Part shown: positions 44,627 to 58,639 of the stretch, piece after piece
How the letters are laid out: every line of letters begins with the position of its first letter
Position numbering within the stretch: position 1 is the first letter of the stretch
Origin: Rosellinia necatrix
Taxonomy: Eukaryota; Ascomycota; Sordariomycetes; Xylariales; Xylariaceae
Length of the DNA: 64,000 nt
Assembly: GCA_021209875.1 (NCBI GenBank)
Contig: JAGYVD010000006.1
Span: 806,001-870,000, forward strand
Direction of reading: 5' to 3'
Translations under genes and position numbers: made by a program
The notes under the pieces: generated by a model
Told to the model about the DNA's origin: nothing
What the model saw: only the letters and a program-made list of their open reading frames with translations
Database searches by the model: none

Positions 44627-45456
44627 TCAGCTACGTTGGTGACGGTGAGATTGATTGCGCACATGACTCACATGAGGGCTCGAGTGGTCGTACGGGCCGG
44701 GTGCGTTCACATCCATGGGCACGTAGTAGTTCATATAGGGAGACATGTTCTCCTCGCCCGCATATTCCCTCTTGATGGCGTCGTGAAAATGCGTCATGGG
44801 CGGTAGCGTGCAGGGGACGGTGGAGGCCATGTAACTGGGATAGCCCTCTGCTGTGGTCATGGCATGGTAAGGCTGGGCCGAGCTGTAGGGCGTCCCCATG
44901 ATCTCATCCGGAGGAGGATAGTTAGAGTAGACGAAGGGAGGCGTGTTGGATCGTTCACGATCGTCGTATCCATTTTGGAAGAGCAGCTCGTCATCGGGAT
45001 TCATCGGTGGTGTAAATTGGGGCGGATATGCTGGCTTCTGGGCGGCGGCGGCGGCGGCGGCGCCCGACTTAGCCGCCTTTGAGTTCTTCTTGGTGCTCCG
45101 GCCGTTGGACTGTGTCATCTTCTCCGGCGCATGCGTAGGCGACGATCCCTCGTCTGACGAACCGGCGCGTCTCTCCAGGTCTTCCAGACGTCTCTTCAGC
45201 TTCTTGCCTGTAGTGCCATGTTAGCAACCTCGGGCGCGGTGTAAGTGAGAGGCGGCCACATACGGTAGTTGCGCTGAGCAATGCGGTTTTGTATCCTTCG
45301 ACGTTCAGCCAGATCCGAGATCTTAGTCCAATCCTCATCAGGATTCGCAGAGCTGGAGAAAGCGGAGCTCGTCCCGTGTGCCGCGTATTGTCTGGGTGCC
45401 GGGGCAGGAGCGTAGGCATATTGGGGTTGGGACATGGTGTACATTGGAGCCGACAA
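44627..45456 (-). CDS. bZIP transcription factor with short zipper
   Basis: Two exons, 45456-45264 and 45207-44627, with a 56-nt intron (GTATGT...CAG) that falls inside the last Arg codon of the basic region. The protein has 257 aa. The N-terminus is Tyr/Ala/Pro/Gln-rich. The basic region reads ERRRIQNRIAQRNYR and continues KKLKRRLEDLERRAG, matching the fungal bZIP signature N-x-x-A-Q-R-x-x-R. After one or two heptads the zipper stops in GSSDEGSSPTHAPEK, so dimerisation must be weak or use other parts. Downstream are a poly-Ala run and a Pro/Tyr-rich tail ending in a His-rich SPHVSHVRNQSHRHQRS. DNA binding in the nucleus is expected; the target genes are unknown. Confidence 0.9.
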
Positions 45457-48400
45457 GAGCTACCACTCAGGTATGTGTTCGGTCGATACAGTAAGAGGGA
45501 GGAAGGTGACGATGAGTGAGGAAGCAAGGGCAAGTTGAGTTGGTAATCTTGTTGTTGTTGTTGCTATGTCGAGATCACTTTGCAGCTGGTGGGAGCCTTG
45601 ATGGTGGCACTTGTGCAAGAGGGAGGGGAGGAATGGAATATATAGAACAAGAGCTCCCTTCGATCGTCTCGGTCGATACGCCGCACTGGATCTCATAGGC
45701 CAGGTATAGAGGCAGCAGGAGAGGCTTCGAGTACATACAGCTGCTGGACCTTGTCATTCAAGATGCCACGAGGGGGGTACGTACCTACCTTGAACTGAGA
45801 CAGGGATTGCCCCAGTCAGACTAGTACGACAAGGCATGTATCTGCGAGAGCGTACATATGCAGTCGGTTCCAGGTCCGCCTTTTGGTTGCAACGTTGGAC
45901 AGCCAAAAATCCGCCCAGTGCGAAGTCCGGTAGTGCCCTCATCCTGAACTGACAAGGTACCGGGACAGTTGGTCGATCATGGCTGCCCCAAACCCCCAAG
46001 GACAGGCAAAGTACCCGTCTAACCATATCGGGATAATGGCTTGGGCAAGGTCTACTTGTAGCTCTTAGCGGGTAGGTAGGTACGTACCGATACGGCACTG
46101 CTGTATGTATTCCCGTACTCCGTCAACGGGATTAAAGCGGCAGCAGTCGGAACCACCTGAGCAGTACCTAACCCAGCTATTAGATATGGCGCCGTACAGA
46201 GAGCAGTCTCGCTACATCACTCGAGTACATAGGCAGACAGCGTATTTGATGGGTGGCAGAGCTGTACCATGCCCGAGCTAGCGGCATTCTTCCACGAAGA
46301 TGCGCAGATTATGGTGGAGGGGGGTGTTTTGCCCTATACCACGTACTTTTTACCTGCTGGGCCGTGCTCGGATCGGTGCTTAGGCGGTTTGCATGAGAGG
46401 CCGTATATACAGGAGGCGTTCAAACCGGCGGAGCCTTCGGGCGACAGGTGGCTATGCACCGTTACGATATGGTGTCAACAATGATTCATTCCGAACCCAT
46501 TATGCGTCGTTCTAGACGGACTTGTCCCCAGAACCATGGACCTAGCGGTCAGTCTGCGACCGCCATTGTTGGAATGGGTACGGACATCATAAGGCCCTTG
46601 CTGGAGAGACCAGTGGAGGGATAATAGTAATAGACTGCTGTGCCGCACCGTAAAATGAACCTATCTTCGGGGTCATGCTATATGATTGGCAAGGTGTCTC
46701 TAAAAGTAGTGCGCCGAGCCCACCCAGGTCAAGTGTGAAGCCCCAGTTGCGGATGTCGTCGAAGCGCCATGTTCAACTTGATTCCTGTCCTACGTCTTGT
46801 TCTTAATTGCCTTCCTCTATTCCCTCCTTCTTTACCTGCATCAGCCCCGTTGGTCGGTGGCCCTAGTCTGGGGATGATAAGAATACCGGCCTATCGCACA
46901 CAGCGATATACATAGAGCGTGCTGTATTGTGTAGTTAGGCCCCTGAATAGCCCTCCGCCTACAAGTACGTACACACTAACTAGCTCTCTAGTGTCTCCTC
47001 AGAGTTTCGGGAGGACAAAAGTGGTGCACTAGGTGTTGGTTAATAGGCTATTCGAGTGTGAGTGGGAGTCAGTTTGGTTGGCTGGGACCAGCTGATTAAC
47101 CCTGTCTATTTTTGGAAACCCATTACCAATCGCCGACTCGCGCTTTCATTGGCCACCCTATGGAAGCCGGTTAAGATCCTTAGGGCTGGCCGGGAGGCTG
47201 GCAAATCAAAAACTACCTGGAACAGCAACCACCTCCTGAACATTGAATACTACCAAAGGGGTTATCTGCACTACGCTACCGTGGACAGAATGAAGATTCG
47301 ACTGACATTGGGGAACATCGCCGGTAACACGCTGCAACTTTATACCACGTAGCAGAGACTGTCTCTTCAATCCTTCACCGCGGGATCGGGTGTACATATC
47401 CCCTATTCTATTGCCAATTGTGGTCATCCCATCGTATGCTCCAGTCTAAGTGGCGTAGTTGTATATGTACGCATACTGCGCAACAGAACTAGTTATCTAA
47501 CACTTAGCCTAGGCGCCGAGAAGGCCTGGCAAATCATGGGGGTTGATCTATATTCGAACCATTCGTTGATTCCAAACGTCGTATATACCCTATACAAATC
47601 CCTAAATCGCCAGTAACCTCAGATCGAAACCCCCTTTGGTGTTCATCTCAGCCCTATCTCCCCTATTCCATAAAAAGAAAGCTTGCCCTATCAACATCGT
47701 TGGTCTGCGGCCAATGTACCCATCCCTACACTACATATTCTCGGAACGGGAATGTTCCTTTCGGGAACCCAGTCCATAACAACGGCTCTAATTCGGGCTG
47801 GAATGGGATGAGGTTAGCTAACTGCTGGGTCAAAGTAAACAAAGTGCGGGAGTCGGCCACTGTTGGGATGGCCAAGCTGCCGGGGTAATGGTACTACATA
47901 ATTTGTGATTCTATTGCCGGTACAAGCCAACCCACACTCCGTTGCTCTTGGACCCCATTATCTCCCCAACCCGTGTTGTTTCACGATGCCAGTAGATAGT
48001 ACACCATATGTCGCCAAATAATTGCAGCAGTCGCAGCCCCTGAAATGAAATACATGGTAGTGTAGTATCGTTTGTTTTCCTCCGCCTTTACCTGGCCAGT
48101 TTCGCGTAATGTGCACAATTATTCCGCGATGCGGTTGTCGGGCCTAGGTACGGCTTTGAAAGACGCTCGTCCAATTTGGCCCGCACCCATACGCTTTACG
48201 GGGTCATGTGCACGGAGGTATTTTTGTAGACAACCCGATCTTCTGGAGAGCCGTACCACTCTGTCTAACATAATACTGCGGGAGCGGTGCCCATATGCCG
48301 GCATTATTCGATAAGCGCAGCGAGTTGCTCAGCAGTAGTGTCTGACCAGTCAGATCCCTCGCCATCCTCATGGGAACCAGCAGCCACCAAAACCCGTGAG

Positions 48401-48684
48401 GTTGGTCCACTCAACCTTCTCGAAGCATACCATTTCGAGACATCCCTTCTGGTTGACTAATAAGGTTCTCACGCCAAGGTCACTAAAGTCCTATATTTTG
48501 GTAAACTGTAGTGTAGCGCGCGCTGAGCAGGCGTAAGGGATGGGTAGGATGTCTACTACTCACGGGTGGTGCGATCCTTGATTCACCTGAAAAACGACTT
48601 GCATTGCCTATCACCTGTTTTGATATTTGGTCCAAAAATATCTGCCTCCGTTGGGCGTTCTTTGTGGTTAGAAGGGCCGATACA

Positions 48685-48740
48685 CACACATAACCACACA
48701 CACACATACACACACACATACACACACATACACGCACACC
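48685..48740. repeat. CA dinucleotide microsatellite
   Basis: ACACAC runs interrupted by ATA, seen directly. Confidence 0.9.
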
Positions 48741-49546
48741 TGAGCCACCGAACCTAGTGGCTGGTACCATGAATAGATCTTGTCCGAGGGTGGCATAGGC
48801 ACCAGTAACTACATAGGAGGTATGGAGAGGTCTATTTTAACGTGAATACACAACAGGAAAGGATGATGCCAACCCCTCCCCGCGTCCTTCCCCAAACAAC
48901 CGTCGGAATTGTTCTAGTGTATAGCGATTACGGTTTACCATGAGTGAGGCGGGTAGCTAGGACGTAGGACGTAGGTAGATAATAGGTGGTAATACTATGT
49001 ATGTATGCAACCAAAGGTACTTTTGTACGGCACTGCAGGTAACATGGATTAGCGGACGCGAATTAGGTGCCACACACACGCTCATGGCGCCCAAGTTTTT
49101 GAGTCAATCAATCCGTGCTACCTACTATGAAAATAGTTGTTGACATCTGCAGACCCCTCCAAAAAGATATGGAATTTGAAATGAAAGTCATGTCTTGTTG
49201 ATTGTTTTATCGAATCGTGTCCTCGGTGTTGCATGCGTCGGAGTCAGCGCACATGGCACATACACATTCAGAACGATAACAGCCGGATGAAACATTAGCA
49301 CATGGAGGCGCAGCAGCAGCCAGTGTCGGGTTACGGTGAACGTTCGGCGCAATCCCAATGTTTGAAGCAGAGACTGGAGATCACGGGCACCTGCTGTCGT
49401 AAATCTGGCGATACAGGACCTTCTTGGCAGTCATGTCCAGTGCATAGCCTCCTCAGGTATGCATGTAGTTATACATGCTGCTTCCACTGACCAAGGTCCC
49501 CTAATTCCCCAGGGAATCCTTCCGAAAACCACATACAGCGACATGA

Positions 49547-49598
49547 GGTGCGCGGTGCGCGATGCGCGATGCGTGATGCGTGATGCGCGATGCATCAT
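49547..49598. repeat. 9-bp minisatellite, unit GCGCGATGC/GCGTGATGC
   Basis: About five copies in which GCGCGATGC and GCGTGATGC alternate (C/T change at one position). Confidence 0.85.
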
Positions 49599-52500
49599 CG
49601 GGATCTCCTTAAGGACGACCAAGTAACCAATCCAGGTACGATTACTGCCACGCGGTATCCAGGCAAGGCGCCCCCTTTCGCACAGAGGTCATGCCGCTGT
49701 AACATGGTATGTATAGGTCTTAGTTAGATCCCTATCCAACTAGTTACCACTACGTAGTTACTCAGTTACTGGCTCTTGGCCATTTAAGTACCAGTATGAC
49801 TCCTAGGTAGTTAGCCACCCAACTCCGTACGCCGACCTACGTAGGCTATCAGCCACTTGCCATCGCCGAATCCCAGTCCTCACGACTCCTCGAGTCCTAC
49901 CGTACATCTGTTTTACGTACCGAGGCAATTGCAAATTCTAGTAGTCACTGACTTCGAAAACAGCCCAACGCAGAGAGACCCTCGGCGAGACAGGACAACA
50001 GTGACCCGATCATCTCCAAGGGCGGCGGCAGGCGTCTCCAAACCCTTCAAGCGAAATTACCCTTTTGGGAAAGCCATGGTAAATTTGTATCGTCTCTGGT
50101 ATATTTATTCACCCCCCACAGATGACCCAACACGCTAAACATAAGTACATATACGTACTGTTCCTTCGCATACAGTGGCTAGCAGGTTCCCCAGCCGAGC
50201 AACAGCACCCATCTCCACGTACCGTGTGCATCACGGTTGCACCGTGTCCACAAGATCCTGCATACAACCATGATGACCTCGCCATGCATTAATATGATGC
50301 AGCCGAGACACACTTTCACCGCGTGTGCGCGGTGTTTGCTATAGGAATGAGATACTTTGCGAGCCTGCTGACGCCGTGGGCACGAAAGTCCATAGTTTGC
50401 GCCTTTCTTGACCTCGATAGTGTGCCAGATCTCAATTGATTCATCCATCATCACCGCCAGATCTTGGCTTCAGAAGGACAAAGGTGCTTGATCCCCCCTC
50501 CCCCACCCCCTCGGTTAGCTCGGGTGTTCGTCGTGTCCAGCCTAGCTTCCGGCCACGTTCGATGCTGCGGAAAGGGCCTACACTAAGGCAGGTAGGCAGA
50601 TAACAATACGATGAGACCTGCAGTATGCTCGAATCCCGTCCTCCGTTGTCCTCGTGACTACGCAGGCCCTTGAGTGTCCGACGGCCGGGGGTCTCCAAAC
50701 GAAAAAAAAGATAAATAAAACCAATTCGGGTAGGGAGTTTACCCCGTTCTGGTAACCGCTCGCAGCGTCTTCCCGCAATCTGGGAGCAACGTGGTTGAGT
50801 TACCGTCCCCTTGGCCTGGGTTCGTGCCAAGACAGCATCCCGTCTCACGGCCCTGGCCGCTTGCTGACATTTACCAAAACATCCCTATTCTTGCTGACAG
50901 CACGCCATAACTATTCAAATGGGGAAAATAAGGATTTTACGTGTGCATTAACACTTCCGTTTTAAGATGGCGGGTGAGCTATGGGTACTGCACATAAACT
51001 ATACACGGACCGAGCCATAGCCAGAATCCCATTCGCAAATGTGTATGTACTATGAAATCAACACGTGCAAGTCCGATTATGGTTGAGCCCTGCAGGCTGC
51101 AGCCATCAACAGGATTCCATCAGATAGATAGATGCCCACTCTTCGAGCAAATCGTTTTCGCTGTTCGTCGACACCTGTAACAAAGTCTTCACTCTGTTGT
51201 CGTTTGCCTCGGCGGTTGATCTCATACAGTAAATTTCTATAGGGCTGAAGCGTGATATGACGAGAGAGCACTGCCAAGACGACGGCATTCTTCCATGCAT
51301 AGGCAGTGTCTGGAGGAGGGCTGACACTCCACCGGATCGTATACTCTGCCATGTATTAGTTGTTTTTGCGTGCTGCTGCTCTGTCCAGCAAACCTCTGGC
51401 CTCCCAAGGCACCGGTCACCAGTGCCGTCGCATTCCAGAAAAATCCACGCGACCTCATCGGCATAGGGATTAGAACCGCCCAGAGCCCGTTAAACCCGAT
51501 GTTTTCTTTTTCCTTCGGGGTTGTTGTTGAGGTGGTAACCGGATCGCATTATGTTGCCCTTCGCCGTCTACTCGCTAGTATTCTATTGTCAATAACACCC
51601 CGTGGTTACCAAAAAGGACATTCTGCTTCCGTAGTCGTGGCGCCATCTTGCCCTTCTAGCGGTCTGCCAGCTGTTCCGCAGGTCGAACAGAGCCCGTAAA
51701 GGTGGGATGGGATCCCGACGCATTGATACCTCCCTGTCTAGCGTCCGCCCTTCACTCGTGCGAGACGCACATATTGTAGAAAGGGTGTGCAGAGGTAACT
51801 ATGCAAAGGTACACCAAGACCTCGCGTGATAGTGTACACTGCGCTCTTGGCACGTCGTATCGCTTCACCAGAAAATGAGTTTCATTTCCAGACACCTAGG
51901 TAGAGTGGAACAGGCGCCCGCAAATCCGCGTTCTTCGGGGTTGCCGTGTCCAGATGCGTCATAGAGGGGCTAATAGGGCTGAACTGGGGAAATGGTAGTG
52001 ACAATGCTGCTACCACCAATCAAGGGCGTTCTGGAGTTTGAACTCACCAATAGCCGTATTGAGCACATACAGTACGCCATACCGTACACCTTGTCCCTTT
52101 ATCCGACACTACAGGCAGCGAGGGTTTCGCAGCCGACGTACCCTAACCGAGTCAGTACCGAGTTAGGTACCACGCCTGTGCCGAGCAACAGCCCTGGAGG
52201 ACTTCCAGGCTCCCGCAAATAGGCATAGGCGACCGCACCATGTGCAGCTTGGGTTATGCATCGCCATCAATTGAACTTGGGCGTACCACTGAGCGTCACA
52301 ACTACGACGCCAAGATCCATATGCATCCCCTATACCATAGCTCGGCGGTGAGTGACTTAGTGAGGCAATTAACAGGTGGATAGGCAACGCATCATCAGAT
52401 CAGTTTGGAGTGGCTGCAACGCCGCACATCCCGTTCCGGCGGCATCCCGAGATTTGCCCAGAAACTCGACTTGGCAGTATTCACGTGTTATTGCCAGCCT

Positions 52501-55500
52501 ATGGTGCCAAAGGTGGCGCGATTGGGGATCTCGCAGCAGGCAGACCAAAGTAGTGTAGGCATGTGGTGTACATTGGGCAGGTACTGTACGAGTTGCGATC
52601 GCGGAATGGTGGTAGAGCCAATCAAGTTGGGTTACATTCACATCAAAACCCGTCACTAACCAAAAATTTAGCAGCCCATAGCCCGTGACAAATCCCGCTA
52701 ACCCGGCCATTTATCAGCAGCCCGCCTTGAAGCGATCATTGCGATATCGTTTCCACAGTTGGGGATTCTTATTCAGCAGCTGTGGGCTACGGCCGAACAC
52801 CCAAGGCTCTATGAATCAGCGGCGCCGCTAGAACCGACCGAAGTTGAGATAGAGAGCCTGAAAGTACCAACCGTCCATTTCTCGCATACTCTTGCCTCAA
52901 CAAAACGACCAGCAATCCACGCCGAGAGATAGGCATAGTTTGGATCACACTATCGAAATGTTCACCTTTTTTTTTTTTTTCACCTTTGCCGCGTTATGCT
53001 TCATTCTATCATGAATAGAGATGCAGGTTCTGAACAAAGCAACTCCGTCACATACACGTATACTTTACGAAAGTGTGCAATTGAAACAATACTACAGTGT
53101 GGCTCAACAAAAGTAGTTTTCAAGATCAGCGCAGTTATTGGCCCAGGGAATACTAATTGAATTTATATGCTATTGGAGACGGTGGTCTTGGCTATGCTCT
53201 ACTATCTATTAGATTGAATATTACGACAACTCTTTGTTGATAGAGACCTTGGCCCTATAGTAATTATATGAACATATTTACAAGGTCTACCTGCCTAGGT
53301 AGATAGAACCTACCATACAAGCTGATAATCCGGGGTTGTGTCGTGATCTTGGCAGAGAGGCTCTGCTATTAGTGTGTATGTATGTTGACGTTTTCAGGGT
53401 CTCTTGATAAGGTACAGCTTAGTTGGTGGGAGCGATGCGGGCGTGCGCGAGTGTTGCTAGGTAGGTACTGCCATGCCTTACGCATTTTTTCATCCGGTAG
53501 ATTCGATGTAAAGGGTACGGAGATATATGTTCTGTTTCTCTTTATAATGCAGGTCACAATGACTTACCGTCTAACCAGGCTGCAGATACCTCCGGGGTTC
53601 TGCTACGGGGCACCGTTATACCCGCGCATGCCAGACATATACTGTGCTACCTAAATACCGTCGGTCGACATAACCGGCCGGCACTGTAAGACCCCTGGTA
53701 GAGGTCGCTGCTTTGGGATAGTTGTGGCGATAGTTTCTGATTGGCTACAATTTGGCTCGTTCTTCAGTCCAATGAGCACTCACTCCACATGGCGCCGGGT
53801 TGGGAGATACTGTACGTATCCTGCCGTGAAACCAACAGAAGGGCTGCAGGAAACCGCTAGACAAAGAGCTTCATGCGCGTAGCCAGTCGCATGGGTTAAT
53901 GGGATGGAGATTGCATAGTGGGAGGACCCAGCAGCAAGCGAGCTCAGCCAATAAGAGGCAGAAAGGTGGTGGCAGGGGGTGGGACAAGCTTTCTTTAGCG
54001 GCGAGGCACAGGAGAAGGAGTCCGAGTCCACCGCTCTTTACAGGGATCTTTCTCACTGTTGCTTGCATCTTGTATGAGGGACTGGCGGTCGACGCTATGG
54101 ATACTCTGCGCGCTCTACCCCACCTAGCCACCCACCGAGCAAGCCCAACACGCCCAGAAAAAGATCCATCGTTCCATGCACCCTTGGCACCCTTGGCACC
54201 CTCCATACCCACACGACACACTCCGTGCCTGTGAGACTTAGCCTTGGTGACGACGGTGGTGATGCAGCTTGGGTTTAGCTTCAGGCTCATCCCAATAAGG
54301 CGTACCTCGTCATTCGCCGTCCTGCCAGTGCATCAGGATAAAATGATACCTACATGATGCAGATGAAGCATTCCGGCTAGGCATGCAACAACCTGCATCC
54401 TCTCGCCCTCTATCCACATGGGCAACGACTCACTGGCCTTATGAGCACTGCTAACTCACGGGCTGATGAGCCCTGTTGCTTGATCTACCACGTACTGTGA
54501 TCTGTAAGGGCTGCATCTGCTGCGGCGTTGGCCCTCGTCCTGCATCATGAACCATGAAAATCGATCTTGCGACGACCCAACCGGTATATGGCACTCATAC
54601 GAGATCCGCAACGGTTCATCACGGGACTCGAGTGCATACCGCCTTTATCATAGCTCAGCCCCGGCCCCGCGGAGGAGGACGTCACCACGGCGCTTTGCGG
54701 CATGGAGAGGCGTGGACGAACGGACCTTTATGGCCTCAAGCTGGCCTTATCGTGTCTCCCCCGTAGGCGACCTTCAGGATTACCGAGCTGCGTATTCGGC
54801 AACGGCAGAAGGTGAAATTATCACCGGGCTATCGATATTGTTCTCGTCTGGGTCGGCGACTAACTCTTCCTCGCTAGGCCGCAGTAACTACATGGGTAGG
54901 CTGCGCTGCCAAATTGCAGTTCTATTCGGATCGTCGTGGCACGGGTGCTGGTATTATCGGCACCCCTCCTCCGAACCATGATGCTCAGTCTCGCCCTCAT
55001 CGTCGCCCGAGGTCCGATTTAGTAGGTATTCCATACCATTGCTGATTTCGTCGAGTCACCCGCCGCCCGGCTCCTTCACATAGATGGCATCTTAAAGCTG
55101 CCGTGGCCTAGGGCTAGGTAGTTGTAACATCCTTCAGCACCCCCCAACCAAGTGACTAATTCCGCTGCCCGGGGGTTTGTTTAAATTACCTAGTATATAT
55201 GGACCAAGTTCGCAAGATGTCCCCTGAAACATCCTAGGCGTCAAATGGGTTCTCATTTTTGAAGGACTTCTCATCTAGCACACTATCGACATCATTCGGA
55301 GGTTAATGATCCCCATTTTGTATGTTCCTCGGTATCAAGCATGCGGATCGCTGACGCGTCACGGCAAAAGTCGCAGCGAATTCAATTCATTATCAAACAT
55401 AGGGTTCAAACCAGGTGTAAGATGTCAATATACACATTTGATGTCAGCGTCTCGGCCGTCCTTGGTTGTGTGGTCTGTTTACATGGGCACACAGGCCAAG

Positions 55501-58332
55501 ATACGGATAACTCGACACGCTCTGCTGGGTTCGATGTACCACAAGGTATAATGCCCTGACGCTGACATGCACGCAATGTCAGACACTAACCGCCGGTAGT
55601 GTAAACTCCCCATATCTCCGGAAATATGACTCCCGTGACATGACACGTAACCAGCATGAACGGGCGCTAAATTGCTCCCCAGATTCTCGATCTCAAGGCG
55701 TCTCTCCCTTGCAAAACCCTTGAGTCTGCAATACATAACAAGCCCCCATACGCTGAGAACCTACGTCAATAACAAAGCGTCCAATATCGGGCTCGAAGTG
55801 ATCCGGGCAAAGATCGGTTGACTAATATGCACCTTGATCAGAAACATACTTCGGTCGCGTGGAGTACTCAAAAACAAAGGCATTAAAACTCCGAAGCCCA
55901 TCCAAGAGATGAATTCCATAGCCTTGTTCGGATAATACCCATCATCTCAAGGCCGGCAGTAGTACCCCTCTCCCTCTCCCTTACAATATTTCAACGCCGA
56001 CTTAACAATTGACTACAAGGAGCAGCGTAAAAAAACGCAGCCAATCCCAATCACAAAGGCAGATAAACATGTTCAGTCATTCTAACCGACCAACCCGGGT
56101 CGACAAGGTAAACCAAGAACGATGCGGTATTTAAACTAGCCTATCTTAGACTGAAATCGAGTATCGACGATTTATTCAGAGAAGGATCGAATAAGCGCAA
56201 CGGATGGACGTAACGGAAATAAGTACATAGTGCACTCATCGACACATGACCTTGACGTGAGCCACAAGGCTGCATATAATACACTACATAGTGGCTGCGA
56301 ACCTCAATATCCCGGAGCGGGCACTGTGTCAGTACTTGTGACACGGCATGCCAGGAATCCTGACTTGCCTGAACACCAACTCCTACGATATCTACTTCTG
56401 ATGAGACGTCCTGCGCCGCATACATAGATGAGAGTCACATGGATGGTCTGGCGACGCGCCAATATTTACAGGCCGTCGTGAAATTACGCCCTTGGTATAC
56501 GAAACAGCCTTTACTCTCTCAGCATTAGCTCATGTAGGTCGGATCGGGCTCTCTGAGCTGTTTTGCGTCTTTATGCGGCGCGTGCCCAAACCCCATGCTT
56601 TCGTTTCCTCTCCCTCCGGAGGAACCCTCCGTTGTCTGATGATATCGCCTAGAGATAGATAGATGCCATTCTGTAACCATCCATTTCTCCTTCCATCGGT
56701 CCCGCGACGTGACCAGGTATCCCCGGGTCAACCAAACTCGAACATCATGCTCTACCAATGCACGACGCCAAAACGTTCGAGAACCTCTTGTCGTCAGCAG
56801 GGATTATGCCCCACTCGCCGTTAGTTATTGGGCCTACGATTCATGGGGCGAAGGGAATAACTCGGTTAGCGCAAGATACCTTGGACGAGCCCTAGGATAT
56901 TGAGGGGTGCGCCGGCAGGCAGCCACTTTTCAGCTCCCTACTTACGGTAACTACATAATACATACACCACAAAGAACCGTACCAGGCTGTAGCATGACCC
57001 TGTTTGTCTCGTCTGTCTCCATTGTCTCCATCGAAACGCCGCCCGGTCTTTACAATTACCGTACATCGAACGGCAGGACCGCTCGTAATAATGACTAACC
57101 CCAAGCCGTACCAGATAGAAACCTACTGTGATTATCTTTTAGTATGTATGTACGTTCGAGGAAATCTGCTCAAGTGCAGGGGCCCGGCTCGCCATTACTT
57201 GTGCTTGTACGCTCCGCTCCTAGGTATGCAGTGTAATTGACTATTGGCCCACTCGCATCATTCTGGCGCACATCGCCCGGGACCCGTAGGTACCTAGCTA
57301 AGTAAGTACACTAGCCACATGGTTACATAATTCAATGGCTAGGGACGCCCTGATAACGAATAAGGCTCACCTGTCTACACTGCCTACTCCTGCGCTCTAC
57401 CGTACATATCTACCGCACATATCTACCATGCATACACTAGTACAAGTATGTACAAAAGAATGTAGTGTACTGTACAGGTTAACTTTATCCATCACAGTGG
57501 ACCGTGTCGAATTACACTCCACGTGTACTGCCGTATTAGGTAAGAACCTAATCAGGGCGCTGCCTGCCGGGATCCAGGGGTTATGTGTTAGCACTATAGT
57601 TGGTAGCGTACGGTATAACTACCCACTAACCCACTCAGTTGGTTTCATTACTTGTTAGTTGGGTATCTACGTGCGCTATCTAGCAAGTCGAAAGATGATG
57701 CGCGGGCGGGAGCAAGAGCGTTGAACTTGTCGGCCAGTTCGTCGGCCCAAAAGAGACTGGCTCAGCTCCAGCCCGACCACGCTGTTAGCGGCATGATCGG
57801 ATTCGCCTAGGTGCCCAATAATTGCTGTTCGCGAATTTCGTCGGGCGCTCCAGTCCGTATGCTACCGCGTACGGAGACTCGAGAGAAGCGACAGTCGCGG
57901 ATCGCACGGGACGGCCTGCAATGTGCCAGGGTGACATTACAAAAGACCCCTAAGCATCAATAGTGGAATATCACCACCGCGATACATTATACATACTAGT
58001 AGTATGGCAACTACCCACCAGTACGAGGCCTATATGCTGAGTTACGTATGGCCGCAGTTTCCGGCTTTGTGTGCGAGCTTCGGTCCCGATAATGGCCATT
58101 CCGCCGACCGCCGTTGGGTGAGGCAATCCATATGGACGCCCTTGGCTGTTTCCTGTCTGGGCGGCAAGGGGGAGGGGGAAGGCAGAAGCGTTACAGAAGA
58201 TCCCACCTGAATCCTTCAGTTGGGTGCGCGTCTTCGTGGTGCGCCCGAGCTTCCGAGAAAGCGCTCCGCCAAAACGGACTAATTAGCCATCAAGTCACAT
58301 CCGAGCCTTCCCATTCTTTCCGTTCCTGGATT

Positions 58333-58435
58333 AAGTACATACGTATATACATATATACATACATATATATGTACATACATACATACATATATATGTACAT
58401 GCATACTACGTACATATATGCATACATGCTAACTA
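58333..58435. repeat. TACATA microsatellite with palindromes
   Basis: TACATACATA and ATATATGTACAT units form several short palindromes (for example CATATATATG) over about 100 bp. Confidence 0.85.
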
Positions 58436-58540
58436 CTATGGTAGGCTAGACTAATTGTTAGCTAAGGTGAGGTATGCACGTTTACGAACCTCTCTCCAAC
58501 TCCTCCCCCTTGCGCATACGAATCCGATCTACACTACGTC

Positions 58541-58639
58541 CATATTCCATATTCTATATTCCATATTCTATATTCCATATTCCATATTCCATATTCCATA
58601 TCCCCATACATATTCCATATTCCCACAGTTATTCCATAT
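58541..58639. repeat. Tandem repeat, unit CATATTC with CTATATTC variants
   Basis: About ten imperfect copies of a 7-8 bp unit, then a diverged part with TATCCCCATACA. Confidence 0.9.

Noticed and set aside
50628..50645. GCTCGAATCCCG resembling a tRNA T-loop
   Set aside because: No matching acceptor stem or A box upstream.
54547..54981. Longest ORF in the gene-poor region (144 codons)
   Set aside because: No motif or hydrophobic pattern, and no neighbouring exon. Fits chance expectation for 18 kb.
58541..58639. ORFs reading IPYSIF-type repeats
   Set aside because: Direct translation of the CATATTC tandem repeat on both strands. Not protein-coding.
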